Positions 42,301 through 55,969 of a stretch of 64,000 bases of DNA are shown here, piece after piece. Origin of the DNA: Adiantum capillus-veneris (lineage: Eukaryota; Streptophyta; Polypodiopsida; Polypodiales; Pteridaceae). Location of the stretch: the NCBI GenBank assembly GCA_014529385.2, contig CM043959.1, forward strand, positions 61,393,753 to 61,457,752, in the 5' to 3' direction. Under the pieces are notes generated by a model. That model saw only the letters and a program-made list of their open reading frames with translations, ran no database searches and had not been told where the DNA came from. Both the position numbers and the translations under genes were made by a program. Positions within the stretch are counted from its first letter, which is position 1. The number at the start of each line of letters is the position of its first letter.

Positions 42301-43930
42301 TAATTTTAATAAATAACACACCAAGGAACAAGATGTTCAAAAGACAACTGGCTAAAGATGTCTAGGCAAAGATTAGTACAGAAACAACTAAGCCTTTGAT
42401 TCATAATTGTACAATAATAAGAATGGGGTATCATTCCAAATGAGTTTATACAAAGGTATTAGAACTATCCTAGTTGAATCATCAAGTGTTTTCAAAGTCG
42501 AACTGTAGTAAGCTAAACCTTTTTAAGCCAAGATAGAACAATCACCTGCATCCATATAGTCAAGACAACAGATATGTTAGACCTAGCTACGTATGGCAAG
42601 CTTCAAAGAATCTATCAATTGTTATCCATGTCAAACTTAAAAAATTATTAGACTAGCTACAGGATGAAAGCATGCCTAGGTGGACACCAAAGCTGTGTCC
42701 AGGACATTACTATCTGGCAAATTAAGAGCTGTAATATGTTTGACAAAGATAGAAGAACCCAAGGTGTGTGATATATCATTGGATAGCTCATGAAGACGAG
42801 AATCTAAAAAGCTGTTTGGCACCAAATTTAGAATTAATTTGCAAACAATTTATCGTGCATCACGTCTCATAGTACAACTATTCAAAACTAATAATCAACC
42901 CATAAAAGTGTACTACCCAATCATGCTTTCACCCTACACTCCTACATATTCAAACCTCAAGGATCATATTCTTGCAAGAGTTGCTCCAAATGTTTTAACT
43001 CCTTTTCTATAATAACCATCAAGTGTCTGTGAGAAACGTATTCTGTGTACGAGAGAGAGTGAGAGTTTATCTTGATGCTACGCGCACAATGGTGGTCGGA
43101 ATAGAGTGCGGAGAAGTGCAGCGTGTTGTCCCCGAAGAGAGCTACGCGCCAACACCTACATTGCGTGTGTACGGCCCGCCAGCTTCGCGAGATTGACTCG
43201 CGAGCTATTTCTGGTGATTCGGTGAGCATATGGTGTCTCTTTTTGCATTTCAACATATCCACGCGCTCATATTGAGTAGAGATACACATTAGGCACCTTA
43301 GTTTTCAGAAACGACGACCTGCAAAAACCTATCAAATATCCTACGTGATTTTGCACCAGGTGTTTTTGGGTAGGATTTTGGGTCACGGACCTTAGGGATA
43401 GTGGCCTATTGGTGTTAATAGGATATACCTCAAGTTTCGTAGCATTTCGAGAGCATTGCATATTTGGCTCTTATGTAGGAAATCTCCTCCAGTGTACTTT
43501 TGAAGGTTGTAACTTAGACAATGGGTAGAGACCTTTGTAGGAAGTAGTTAATAGTCTGTCGAGTGTAGCTTGACACCCTATGCTTTCTTCCATGTGCCTG
43601 CGGGTCGAGCTTCATCCTTAGCTGACAAATCTTGTTAGGTGATTTCTCGTTGTGCCAACGTCCATCGCGGCGTATCCGCCAAAAATATTCCATTTGGAAT
43701 ATCTTGTGAAGAGATTTTGCAATGCCTACTATTTTGCATTAAACGAATAAGACAAACAAAATGATAATAATGACCACATGTCAATGTATAATATCCACTC
43801 CATCCATCAAATTCTTATAGAAAACTGGACATTGGGAAGATGAGGATGCATCTAAAGTAGACGAGGGGACCAAATCTGGATGCATGACAAGGTGGTTGAT
43901 GTATGTCCCTTGTACAGGTGTTGGATTCAC
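42301..43930. other. Stretch without supportable gene
   Basis: AT-rich. A 110-codon minus-strand open stretch (42957-43289) contains a GC-richer patch and a repeated CTCGCGA motif near 43190-43205, but no known domain and no supporting context. It could be part of a decayed LTR. I do not call it a gene. Confidence 0.4.
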
Positions 43931-44671
43931 TCACTGTATCAGATTTTGAACATCCTTGTTTAAGTGGTGAATGATTTTCTCCACTTGTGAGGGTTGGGGT
44001 GTCTGGGTGGCTATAGAAAGCCGTGTTATTTTTGCATCTTTCTCTGCCAACTGTGTCGTGTAAATATCCTTCTCTCTCTTTAACTGTAGGTTGGCACCTT
44101 CCACTATGAATGCTAGCTCATCTCGAGTGAAAGTGACACAACAGTTATCTCCCTTCATGAGAAGTCTACTGGTCGTTGTTGCACAAAGTGAACATATAAC
44201 ATTTTTGCAAAATATAGCGCACAATCTGCTGGCCATAAGCTTCCAAATAAATTCTCTCAGTGTTTTCTTTGATCGCATCAATGTTGCACTTTGAAACCTT
44301 CCACCTTCCTTTCTTGATCTCTGCGTCCTCACATGGCCATATTGTCTTGATCATGTCCTTTGTCACTTCTTTATTGATCTCTTTCGATTGCATGTGGTTT
44401 GGATTTTCCCATTTTGGGAGTCGTCCAGCAGTATGTGTCGTTTGTTGTGCTAGAGACTTCATGCGCTGAAATGCATTAACAGCCGCTCGTTGTTGATCAT
44501 TGGGCAATAATTGGATGCCAATATCTTATTCTTCATTGTCCATTTTCTCTTAGAGCTGCAATCAGCAGATAGACCAGTATTCAATATCAATCGCAAATAT
44601 GTATTCTCACGATTCAACAGTCTCACAGGTGCACAAGATAACAACTTCTTGTTCACTACAAAAGACGTCAA
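43931..44671 (-). pseudogene. Broken gene of unknown function, downstream of the kinase-like pseudogene
   Basis: Three overlapping minus-strand pieces read as one decayed coding region. The first (from 44671) has RLLNRENTYLRLILNTGLS. After a frame change comes MIKTIWPCEDAEIKKGRW and VSKCNIDAIKENTERIY (44166-44507). After another comes CCVTFTRDELAFIVEGAN with a Lys/Glu-rich coiled-coil-like tail ending in VEKIIHHLNKDVQNLIQ. I recognise no domain. Same strand and proximity suggest it may have been part of the same transcription unit as the kinase-like sequence. Confidence 0.4.
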
Positions 44672-44994
44672 AATTCACTAAATCAAACCACAAAAAATGC
44701 GACTAATTGAACCACAAGGCAAATTTGAAATACTGACACTCAACATGACAAATTTGAAATGACTAAAGATAATTGACTAAATTAGGTGAACCACTTCAAA
44801 CCAGATAATACACTTCAATAAAAAATAGAATACCATGGACAAGACATATGTATATCATAGAAATATTTAAATCGGATATAATGATGGTGGGGACGTTGGA
44901 TAGCCTTAGGGTCTGTCATTAAATGTACTTTGAAAAATATCAACACGTCAGAATCATTTCTTCTTTGTTCTCGATCTTTTAACTTCATCCAACA

Positions 44995-46342
44995 ATCTAC
45001 TTTAATCCGAAGATCCCTCATAACATCTTCGTCCTAGTGGTGAAAAACTTCTTCTGGAAAATAAACTTTTCTGGCTGCACTCCAAAAATCTGCCAGCACG
45101 TCGATAGATATCCCAATGCATAAATGTCACTCGCTTTTGTGTATGCATCTGTCCATCATGGATCGTATAGTTTGGGAGCAATCCACGGTCACTTAGCCAT
45201 CTTGGCATTCCTTGCTCTCTCTGCCTCCAAAACTGTAGAGTCCGATTGTGCACTTGGATGCAGATAATTAATTCCTGCACGCTTAGTTGGTGTTCAAAGC
45301 ATCATACCCCAATCAATGATGTTGACGCGGGGTTTATTGGCGCAAGTAAAGTCCAACATTATGTTAACAGGTACAGTTCACTGTGCACAATATCGGTCGA
45401 GTGGGCAGCCGCAACACCGTCGATTAAAGAGTGAAAAATAGCTGGCATTTGCTCGATCACTACTTTGATCCATGTCGTATCTATCTCTTGTACAAGAAGA
45501 TTTACTACAGACAATGACCTCCAGCCATGTTGTAGCCTGTGCATGTGTTGTCTGAACAATCCATGAGCAAATGGTAAGCGGCACATCATGTCACCCACGG
45601 TACCCCCATTGTCGTATGGGAATATTGTGATCCAAGGAGCTTCGGTAGTAAAGCCAATGCACCTTACAATGGAGGGGTGAAACGTTTGCATTCCTTGCTC
45701 TGTCTGAAATCTGTCAAATTTTTCCTCACTCCCTCTCGTCTGGAAAAAAAAGATGCCTTTGATGGTGTACAATGTGCACACACCAAAGGAGCATGCTCCA
45801 ATGCTCATACCTTCTACCAAGGCTTCATGAGGGATGCCGACAAGATGAGCGCACTTTGTATTCAAAGCCGTGCGCATGATTGTGCCGGTGCCGCTGGCAT
45901 CAGATCGACCTTCCAAAGCTGCTTGCGCATTTTGGGTCATCTTCAATCTCTTCGGTAAGGCTTCTTGGTCCTGTGCTTTCACGCGCTTCATCTTTACATT
46001 CTTCTCTTCCCACAATTTATCCCAGAGCTCTAATTTTGACATGTCATAGGAATGTGGGATATCTTCCTTTAAGACTCTACAATATACTTTCATATTGCCC
46101 AACACTGTCTTAACCTTGTGGTGGGGGTCAAATTCTCGAATCCCTGCTAGAATCAACAACTCGTATTGGCCTTCAACTCGCAGCCTCTGCCCTGTGTTCT
46201 CCCATATAGCGCTAGTGAGGTCTTTGATGAAGACATCGCTTTCACTAATCTATTGTATGCAATCATCTGCACATGATGAGATTGCCAAAATACATTCTTT
46301 ACAAATGGCATGCATAATACTTTTCCTTTGATCTGGCGTCAT
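44995..46342 (-). pseudogene. Degenerate protein-kinase-like gene
   Basis: Likely start MTPDQRKSIMHAICKEC at 46342; a TAG near 46245 interrupts, then 266 open codons (45359-46159). Kinase lobes can be followed: a glycine-loop-like IGACSFGVC, then HPSIVRCIGF, the hinge region PWITIFPYDNGGTVGDMM, helix E SLIDGVAAAHSTDIVH and the catalytic loop. The HRD Asp position reads Glu (HSEL) and, after a frameshift near 45357, NIMLDF and IIDWG (DFG as DWG) follow. The C-lobe continues to about 44995 (LQFWRQREQGMPRWL). Activity is unlikely. A chance resemblance is improbable given the motif order. Confidence 0.6.
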
Positions 46343-48528
<2,186 letters not shown>

Positions 48529-48585
<57 letters not shown>

Positions 48586-48598
48586 GAGAGAGAGAGAG
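48529..48598. repeat. GA microsatellite, about 70 bp
   Basis: Nearly perfect GA run with one GG interruption near 48573. Confidence 0.95.
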
Positions 48599-49489
48599 GT
48601 AGCTTGGTTGACCCCCTTCCCTAGGCTTTCCTTGAAGCTCATTGGGCCATGTAACCCTCTAGCCAATAAGAGCTTGGCTCCCATTGGGGCAAGTTGTGTA
48701 GTCTCTTGATAAGTGTCCTTGTTTCCCTCTTCTGAGGTTAAGCTAGCACCCCCTTGCTTAAGAACATCCCTTGCCTGCTTGAGCAGTGTGCCTCTACACC
48801 TGACATGTGGCCCCTTTCCTCTCATGAGAGTATGGTCCCTCGGTGAGGTGCATACATGCTACTCATACACTCACCCCCTTCTTTGTAGCAAGTTATTTGA
48901 ACTTGGTAAGCAGGCAGGCCCCCTGCTTAAGCAAGCTGCCCGCTTGCCTGCTTGCCTAACGTTTAAAAATTAAAGACTATGTCCTAAGGCTTTTAACACT
49001 TACCTTTGGAGGCTTTAATGAATCCAATCCTACGGTCTTTTTCTCCATTGGTTAGCCTTACTCTTTGATAGACCATTTCTCATTTGGGCCCCTTTACCAT
49101 TGGCCCCGTGTTGAAATAGATCTATAAGCACATAAATATCTTAACCCTTGTTCCCATTTATTCTCCCACATTAAGTGATGAGTTTAATGTGAGAAAACCA
49201 TTTGGGTTGGTTAGATATTAGATTTTATGATACCCATCATAGTTAGAAATTTAGGATGTTTGTCGGAACCTTTGTCATCGTTTCTCCCTTTGTATTTGGT
49301 AGCACGCCTTGAGCATATTGTCTCATAATCTTGACCCAATTCTTCTATATCTCCTCATCACATAGAAGCAAATGCAAGTCGGTCTTGACAAATTCCTTTT
49401 GAAGTGTTTGCTCTGTTGTCTCAACAAAGGTTTGCAAAATTGAAAATTCAAACATCAATATTTACAAGGCTCTAACTTGTGGGATTGAG
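48599..49489. other. Stretch without supportable gene
   Basis: Contains GCTTGCCTGCTTGCC-like short repeats around 48940-48960 and no coding region I can support. Confidence 0.5.
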
Positions 49490-49760
49490 ACGCATAATTA
49501 ATAAGTTCAAGCCTGGCTAGATTGAATTGTTTCTTAATATGCTCACATACATCTATGCTCACATACATCTATGAAAAGTTCAAAATATATGCTCACATAC
49601 ATCTATGCAAAGTTCAAAATATATGGGTATATTTAAGTGGGACTCAAACTTAAGTTCGAGCCTCATTTGTTAGTGCTACAGCCTCATATGCAAGTGACAC
49701 TAAATCTTCAGTTAAAACCTCACTTTAAGTTCTAAATGAGCACATGGAGGTCTTGCTTGA
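49490..49760. repeat. Outlying copies of the palindrome-cored repeat
   Basis: The block ACTCAAACTTAAGTTCGAGCCTC (about 49648) and the adjoining TTAGTGCTACAGCCTCATATGCAAGTG match units of the array at 51.4-53.2 kb. Just before it, GCTCACATACATCTATG occurs three times (49538-49610). Confidence 0.6.
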
Positions 49761-49840
49761 GCCTATGATAGACTCTAGTAAACAAACAAATATTGATAAA
49801 AAAGACTCACATCCATGTTTTCAAAGAATCAAATAAGTAC

Positions 49841-51256
49841 CTTCCAAGCCTCAAAGTCCTTCTTGCTTTGGATGACACCAGGTGGTCGCTTAGACGGACA
49901 ACCATTTGCATGCCATTGTGCTTGTTCTTGCATAAGTTGGTCAAGAAATGGCTCCTTTTTCATTGGCATTGCAACAAATAGATTCGCATCTTTGGAGATT
50001 TCGCGAGGGATCTTCGGTGGGAAATTGAGAATAATCTGTGATCATCTATATTTGAATTCTTGATGCAATTGAGGGGTAACCTTTGCAACTTCTGCACCTT
50101 GCAAACGTTTTGCAGCACTAATGGAGTGCTGTCCAGAGATGATCCAATAATCAGCATTGCAAACATCCTCTTTGGCAAGTTTGTCAAGAGGATTTTTATT
50201 TGAAGGATCACAAGGCATCAAAAATTGCCTTGTCATCCTCTTGCTTTGGTTCTTGAATGAAGTCTGAAGTCAAAATCCTCACCCAATCTAGATTTAATCT
50301 TCTGTACACATAGTTTGATGGAGCAGAAAAACACCTTGTCACGTCAATGCTAAAGAATTCATTAATCCCAAAAGGATAGAATCCCTTCTTGGTTTCAAAG
50401 GAGGTCAGTGCCTTGTTATCTACGGAAGGAGTTTCCATTTCCATAAACTCCTCTTCAAAAACCTCCTTTTCTTCTACACTCTTTTTCATCTTCCTCTTTG
50501 CTAGTTTTTGTCAATCTTCCTCAAGAGTAGATTCCTTGTACATCTTGCTCTTGTGAACCTTCTTGCTCCTCTAAATTAATATTGGCAGTGATCTTCTTTG
50601 CATGTGTTGAAGCACTTGCAGGGGCACCTCTCGATGCTGCAAGTGCACTCCTAACTATGGCTTTCCATATCTTCTCCACAAATTTCTTAGATAGTACCCC
50701 TATTGGTTTCTTTGCAGGTACAATCTTCTTTGGTAAGCTCAAGACTCACTTTGCATGTTTCACTACCTTCACTAGGTCTTCCACACAGACAACACCTGAG
50801 TCTTACTGATTAGTGAAGCTGGAAATATCAATCCTAATTTGACAAGAGAATTTTATTTACCTAGTTTGCTACCATTCATGTCTGCTATATGAAAAGTGCC
50901 CAATGATAAGAAAAACTTGTTTTCCTTTGTGGTCTCTTCAATAGGTAGCACATTACATGCAAAGCATGGCATTGATGTTGTATCCACACCATCTTTGACA
51001 CCCACAACAATCCCCATGTCTCCATATTTCATATCACCTTGTGACAAATATAGTTGGATGTCACCTTTGTAGTTTGCATCTGTATCGTAGGCATCCACAA
51101 ACCACTTCACTCTTTCTTCTGTTTTTAATTCAAATGTCTTGTCAACCTTTATTCTTGGAGGAATAGTTTTGGTGTGAGTGGACATTCCAAGAACATCGAG
51201 TGTGAAGACTTGTGCACCCTTCTCTAGTATACTTGGTACAGTGGAAGCCTCCAATC
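49841..51256 (-). pseudogene. Broken multi-exon gene with ParB-like motif
   Basis: First recognisable exon 50861-51256 has a clean acceptor (TTGTTGTTTCAG before 51256) and donor (GTAAAT at 50855-50860). It encodes DKTFELKTEERVKWFVDAYD and YLSQGDMKYGDMGIVVGVKD. Downstream coding pieces continue with VEKIWKAIVRSALAASRG (50521-50742), SIDVTRCFSAPSNYVYRRLN (50208-50489) and, after a frameshift near 50225, ADYWIISGQHSISAAKRL, resembling the GQHR-type box of ParB/sulfiredoxin-fold proteins. After an in-frame TGA near 50046 it runs to DFEAWK at a GTACTT donor (49835-49840). At least two frame changes and several stops. The function in plants is not known to me. Confidence 0.5.
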
Positions 51257-51279
51257 CTGAAACAACAAAAAAGAACAAT

Positions 51280-51412
51280 TTTAGAACCTAAACAAGGAGC
51301 ACATGTTTAATTTAGATAGTACATTTTAGAACCCAAAAAAGGAGCACATGTTCAATTTTAGAACCTAAACAAGGAGCACATGTTTAATTTAGATAGTACA
51401 TTTTAAAAAATA
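51280..51412. repeat. Short tandem repeats beside the exon
   Basis: TTTTAGAACCTAAACAAGGAGCACATGTTTAATTTAGATAGTACA-type units begin at about 51279, 51325 and 51354; the middle one is shortened. They lie in what would be the intron upstream of the 51256 acceptor. The recurring core is AAGGAGCACATGTT. Confidence 0.7.
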
Positions 51413-51419
51413 TAGTAGC

Positions 51420-53210
51420 ATGTGTAGGTGAGGCTCAAACTTAAGTTTGAGCCAAAAGATGTTGTTTTGTGCCCTTGCTAGACACAAGGATGTCATGAGA
51501 GTAGTCTTGCAAGTTAGTGATACATTAAATTTGAGCCTAAAAGTGAATCTCTATGATGTTTCTAGATAGAAGGTTTCATGAGGCTAGTCTTGCACCCTAG
51601 TGCTACATTAGCATATGGAGAGGAAGCTCAAACTTTATTTTTAGCCTAAAAGTGATTTTTTATTCTCTGACACACTTGAGGCTCGAACTTAATCTTGAGC
51701 CTAAAGGTGCTATTCTATGCCCTTGATAGCCACAAATATGTCATCAAGCTATCCTTGCATGCTAGTCCTACACTCGAATATGCAAGTGGGGATCAAACTT
51801 AAGTTTAAGCCTCTTGTCATTGATAACCAGATGGATGTCATGAGTCTAGACTTAAGTTCAATCCTAAGTGTTTTTCTATTCTTGCATGAAGCCTAAAAGG
51901 ACTTTGTGAATCTAGATTTGCATGATAGTTCCATACTAACATATTCAGGGGAGGCTCGAACTTAAGCTTGAGCCTCTTTCCTCTAGTAGCCACAAGAATG
52001 TTATAAGTCTAGCCTTACACCCTAGTGCTACAATAGCATATGCGAATAAGGCTAGCTACAAGGATGTCATGAGGCAAGACTTGCATCCTAGTGCTGAAGA
52101 ATATGTAGTTGAGGCTTGAACTCAAGATTGAGCCTAAAAGTTTTCTTCTATGCCCTTGGTAGAAACAAGCCCTACATGTCAGTACTACTCTAGTATATGC
52201 AAGTGAGGATCGAATTTAAGTTTGAGCCACTTGGCATTGGTAGCCACATAGACGTCACTTAAGCTCGATCCTCTTTCCCTAAGTAGCCACAAGGATGTCA
52301 TTAAGCTAGACTTGCTACAATAGCATATGTAGGCGAGGCTGGAACTTAAATTTGAGCCGCTTTCCCTAAGTAGACACAAGGATGTCATTAAGTTAGACTT
52401 GCTATACTAGCATATGTAGGCAAGGTCTGAACTTAAGTTTGAGCCTCTTTCCCTAAGTAGCCACAAGGATGTCATTTAAGCTAGACTTGCTACAATAGCA
52501 TATGTAGGTGAGGTTTGAACTTAAGTTTGAGCCGCTTTCCCTAAGTAGCCACAAGGATGTCATTAAGTTAGACTTTCTATACTAGCATATGTAGGCGAGG
52601 TTCAAACTTAAGTCCGAGCCTCTTTCCCTAAGTAGCCACAAGAATGTCATTAAGCTAGACTTGCTACAATAGCATATGTAGGCGAGGTTCAAACTTAAAT
52701 TTGAGCCAATTTCCCTAATTATCCACAAGGATTTCATTAAGTTGGACTTTCTAGACTAGCATATGTAGGCGAGGTTCAAACTTAAGTCCGAGCCTCTTTC
52801 CCTAAGTAGCCACAAGGATGGTCCTCGGATAGCCTTACACACTAGTGCTACAATATCATATGCAATTGAGGCTCAAACTTAAGTTTGGACCTAAAGGTGT
52901 TGTTCTATTCCCTTGGTATCCACAAGGATGTCATGAAGCTAGACTTTCATGATAGTGCTATACTAGCATATGTAGGCAAGGCTCAACTTAAGTTCGAGCC
53001 TCTTGCCCTTGGTAGACACAAGGATTTCATGAGGAAATCCTTGCATCCTAGTGCTACACTAGTATATGAAAATGAGGCTTGAACTTAGGCTCAAGCCTAA
53101 GGTGCTATTCTATACCCATGGTAGCCACAAGGATGGCATCAGGCTAGCCTTGCATTCTAGTGCTACACTAGCCTATCCAAGTGAGGATCAAACTTAAGTT
53201 CAAGCCTCTT
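51420..53210. repeat. Minisatellite array 1 with palindromic core
   Basis: About sixteen diverged units marked by CCACAAGGATGTCAT (for example 51480, 51720, 52285, 52372, 52460, 52547, 52634, 52722, 52808, 52916, 53006, 53122). Each carries a version of GCTCAAACTTAAGTTTGAGC, a perfect 20-bp palindrome in the best-kept copies. Unit length is 87 bp in the regular middle and longer and irregular outside. Non-coding. Confidence 0.85.
52265..52812. repeat. Regular 87-bp A/B dimer section of array 1
   Basis: Six consecutive 87-bp units alternate between two types. A has AAGCTAGACTTGCTACAATAGC; B has AAGTTAGACTTGCTATACTAGC (or TTTCTATACTAGC). The pattern A-B-A-B-A-B gives a 174-bp dimeric repeat, copied about three times. 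Confidence 0.8.
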
Positions 53211-53935
53211 TACGCAAGAGTAAAGAATCTCACTTGTCCCGCCGTCATCAAATTCGTCACCATCTGTAGAAAAATCCAAACCTATTATAATATGGAGGGT
53301 TTCAAAAGCATTAAAAAGGCTTTAATATCTTTTTCCACCAACCCTACCAAGGTTAGATTACCAAACGCACATGTGTGGACCAAAACTAATGGTTTTAAAA
53401 ATGGTTAAAAGAAGTGGAAAATAAAATTTTCATAAAAAACAGCATAACTTTCACATACGGAGTCAGATTGCAAAACATTTTTTATGAGCCTGTAGCTTGC
53501 AAGCAACTCTAAGCATTTGTGGACAAACCCTTTTTAGAAAATTTATGAGCAATTTAAAAAAATAACATTTAAGGGGTCGAAATATTCGACGAATTTAGGG
53601 GTGTCTAGAACTAGTTTTTTAAGAGTTTTTGGAAAATAATACTCACAAGTAGGACATAGTTTTGACTTCCCTTGGCTAAAACCTCTTAGGATGAATGAGT
53701 GAGGGACCCACCTCCACCAACCCTCTTGCTTAACCAATTTCTTGGCACCTTTTTGGATGTAAAATTATCCTGCTACAACACGTAACTCACCAGGACTATA
53801 ATCACCAAGACTCAATTTACACATAAACAACTAAGAAAAAACCTCATTGTATTTTGAATGTCCATCAAGGCTCAATCATCATAGCATAATCTCCAAGGAC
53901 ACCTATACTCAAACTAATTTTCTATTCAAAAAGAA
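53211..53935. other. Stretch between minisatellite arrays
   Basis: No gene supported; open stretches at 53181-53408 (plus) and 53543-53737 (minus) lack any recognisable feature. Confidence 0.45.
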
Positions 53936-53939
53936 AACT

Positions 53940-55400
53940 ATATGACTAACTAGGCTCAAACTTAAGTTTGAGCCACGCATGCAACTACTTTGAAGCCTCA
54001 CCTTCTCGTAAGCTCCGATTCTTTAGATAGGTCATTCAAGGAAACTTAGGTTTTATGTAAAGCTCATCATTACCTTGGATCCACGTTACAACTCTTTAAA
54101 TCTATAGTGCAGCTCAAACTTCAATTTGAGTCTCCTTACAAATTCTAGGATACTTTAACGTAGCTTGAGTTTTTTCTCACACCTCTTGTTGCTTGTAGAT
54201 TTCTAACACTTGAATGTGCATCTATGCTTAAACTTGAGTTTTAGCCTTCTACCAAATTCCATGGCCGCCTCCATGTAACTTGAGCTCCATCTTGCAACCC
54301 CTGTGACAAGTATAGATTTCTAACACTTGAATGTATATTTAGGCTCAAACTTGAGATCGAGCCACCTACAAAATTCCATGCTTGGCTCTATGAAACTTTG
54401 TCTTTGTGAAACTCTTTTTAGCTAGGTATTTATAGCACCTAGATGTATATCTAAGTGCTAGAAATACTCTAAGCTCAAATTTGAGTTTGAGCCTCCTACC
54501 ATTCTCCACGGGTTGATTTAAGTAACTTGGGCTCCATCTTGAAACTCTTGCTAGCTATAGATTTCTAGAACATAGATGTAAATATAGGCTCCAACATCAA
54601 TTTAAACATTCCATTAAAATCCATGGGTGAATCGATGTAGCTTAGGATCCATCTTGCAGCTCTTTTCATCTTCAGCTTTCTGGCACTTAGATCTACATCT
54701 AGGCTCAAACTTGAGCTTGAGCCTCCTACCATCCTCCATGGGTTAATTCAATGTAGCTTGGGATCCATCTTGCAACTCTTGTCATCTTTAGATTTCTACC
54801 AAAAATGTACATCTAGATTCCAACATAAGTTAAGCCTCTCCTACCAAACTACATGGGTGCCTCAATGTAACTTAGGCTCCATCTTGAAACTCCTATCAAC
54901 TTTAAATTTCTAGCACCTAGATGGACATATAGGCTCAAACTTGAGCTTGAGCCTCCTACCGACCTCTGTTGGCTCACTCAATATAGCTTGAGATCCATCT
55001 TGAAACTATTTTAATCTATAGATTTCTAGCACTTAGATCTACATCTAGGCTCCTGCATTGTAACTTAGGCTCCATCTTGGACCTATTTTCAACTTTAGAT
55101 TTCTTGCACTTAGATGTACATTTAGGCTCAAAATTGAGCTCGAGCCTCCTACCATCCCACATGGGTTGATTGAATATAACTTGACATCCATCTTGTAACT
55201 CGTATGAGCTATATATTTCTAGCGCTTGGATGTGCATAAAGGCTCCATCCTCCTATAGAGCTCCATGGGTGCCTCTGCAATGTAACATAGTCACTATATT
55301 GCAACTCTTTTCAACTTTAGATTTCTAGCACTTAGATGTACATACAGGATCAAACTTGAGCACGAGCCTCCTACCATCCTCCATGGATTGACTTAGTGTA
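53940..55400. repeat. Minisatellite array 2, period about 115 bp
   Basis: About eleven units marked by TAGATTTCTAGCACTTAGATG (for example 54196, 54310, 54552, 54787, 55018, 55093, 55209, 55317), each followed by AGGCTCAAACTTGAGCTTGAGCCTCC, a degraded version of the array 1 palindrome, and CCATCTTGCAACTC. One unit is short (about 75 bp). Non-coding. Confidence 0.8.
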
Positions 55401-55532
55401 ACTTTGTTTAATTGAATGGGATGCAAGATTTTTCCAAAATTGTGCGTGTATCTTGGGAATCCATTAAATTTTGAGTTGTATGTTCACACATACAATTTTA
55501 CTAATATCTCTTGATTTTCTCAAAAATTGCAG

Positions 55533-55796
55533 GGTCCAAAACAAGGTGATTTAGTGTTTCTTGTTGATGGTTCCACAACGAAGGCTTGTGGGGTTATTCA
55601 TTCCACTGATTCATCTCAACATTGTGGTTTTGAATTGATTGGTACAACATGTGTGGCAATACATGTACTAGAAAGTTTTGATGACACTTTTTGGATTCCA
55701 TTTGTCACAATGGATGCAAGAACCATGTATCAAGCAGTTGGAAGCATCATCAAATGGCCATTGTGTTGGGGTATAAATCCCAATGTGGTTTCCCAG
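55533..55796 (+). pseudogene. Transposase-type exon, 88 codons, with clean splice sites
   Basis: Acceptor AAAAATTGCAG ends at 55532 and donor GTAAGT lies at 55797-55802; the 264 bp between are an open, phase-0 exon. It encodes GDLVFLVDGSTTKACGVIHS, then CVAIHVLESFDDTFWIPFV and TMYQAVGSIIKWPL. This ending (aliphatic run, A-x-G-x-x-I-x-W-P) resembles the C-terminal module of plant En/Spm-type transposase-associated proteins. Neighbouring exons are not identified: array 2 lies upstream and copia element G downstream. Whether it is still transcribed cannot be told. Confidence 0.5.
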
Positions 55797-55835
55797 GTAA
55801 GTGGGCGGGCCGCCAGGTATGTACACATATTCTTT

Positions 55836-55955
55836 TGTTAAAACCTAAGAATAACTCACTATTCTCTACACATTACCACAGAGCGAGTTCACCATATCGG
55901 TGTGCTCTTCTTCTCGCACTCTCTCTCGCGTCGCACTTTCGCTCGTACTCCTTCA
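55836..55955 (+). mobile_element. Probable short LTR of copia element G
   Basis: Ends ...CGTACTCCTTCA two bases before a primer site. The left edge is a guess (TGTTAAAACC at 55836), since no second LTR is available. It contains a CTCTCTCGCGTCGCAC patch. Confidence 0.45.
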
Positions 55956-55957
55956 AC

Positions 55958-55969
55958 TGGTATCAGAGC
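55958..55969 (+). other. Primer binding site of element G
   Basis: TGGTATCAGAGC, identical to the sites at 6390 and 39991. Confidence 0.9.

Noticed and set aside
42957-43289. 110-codon minus-strand open frame
   Set aside because: No known motif, no splice or neighbour support; likely part of decayed repeat sequence.
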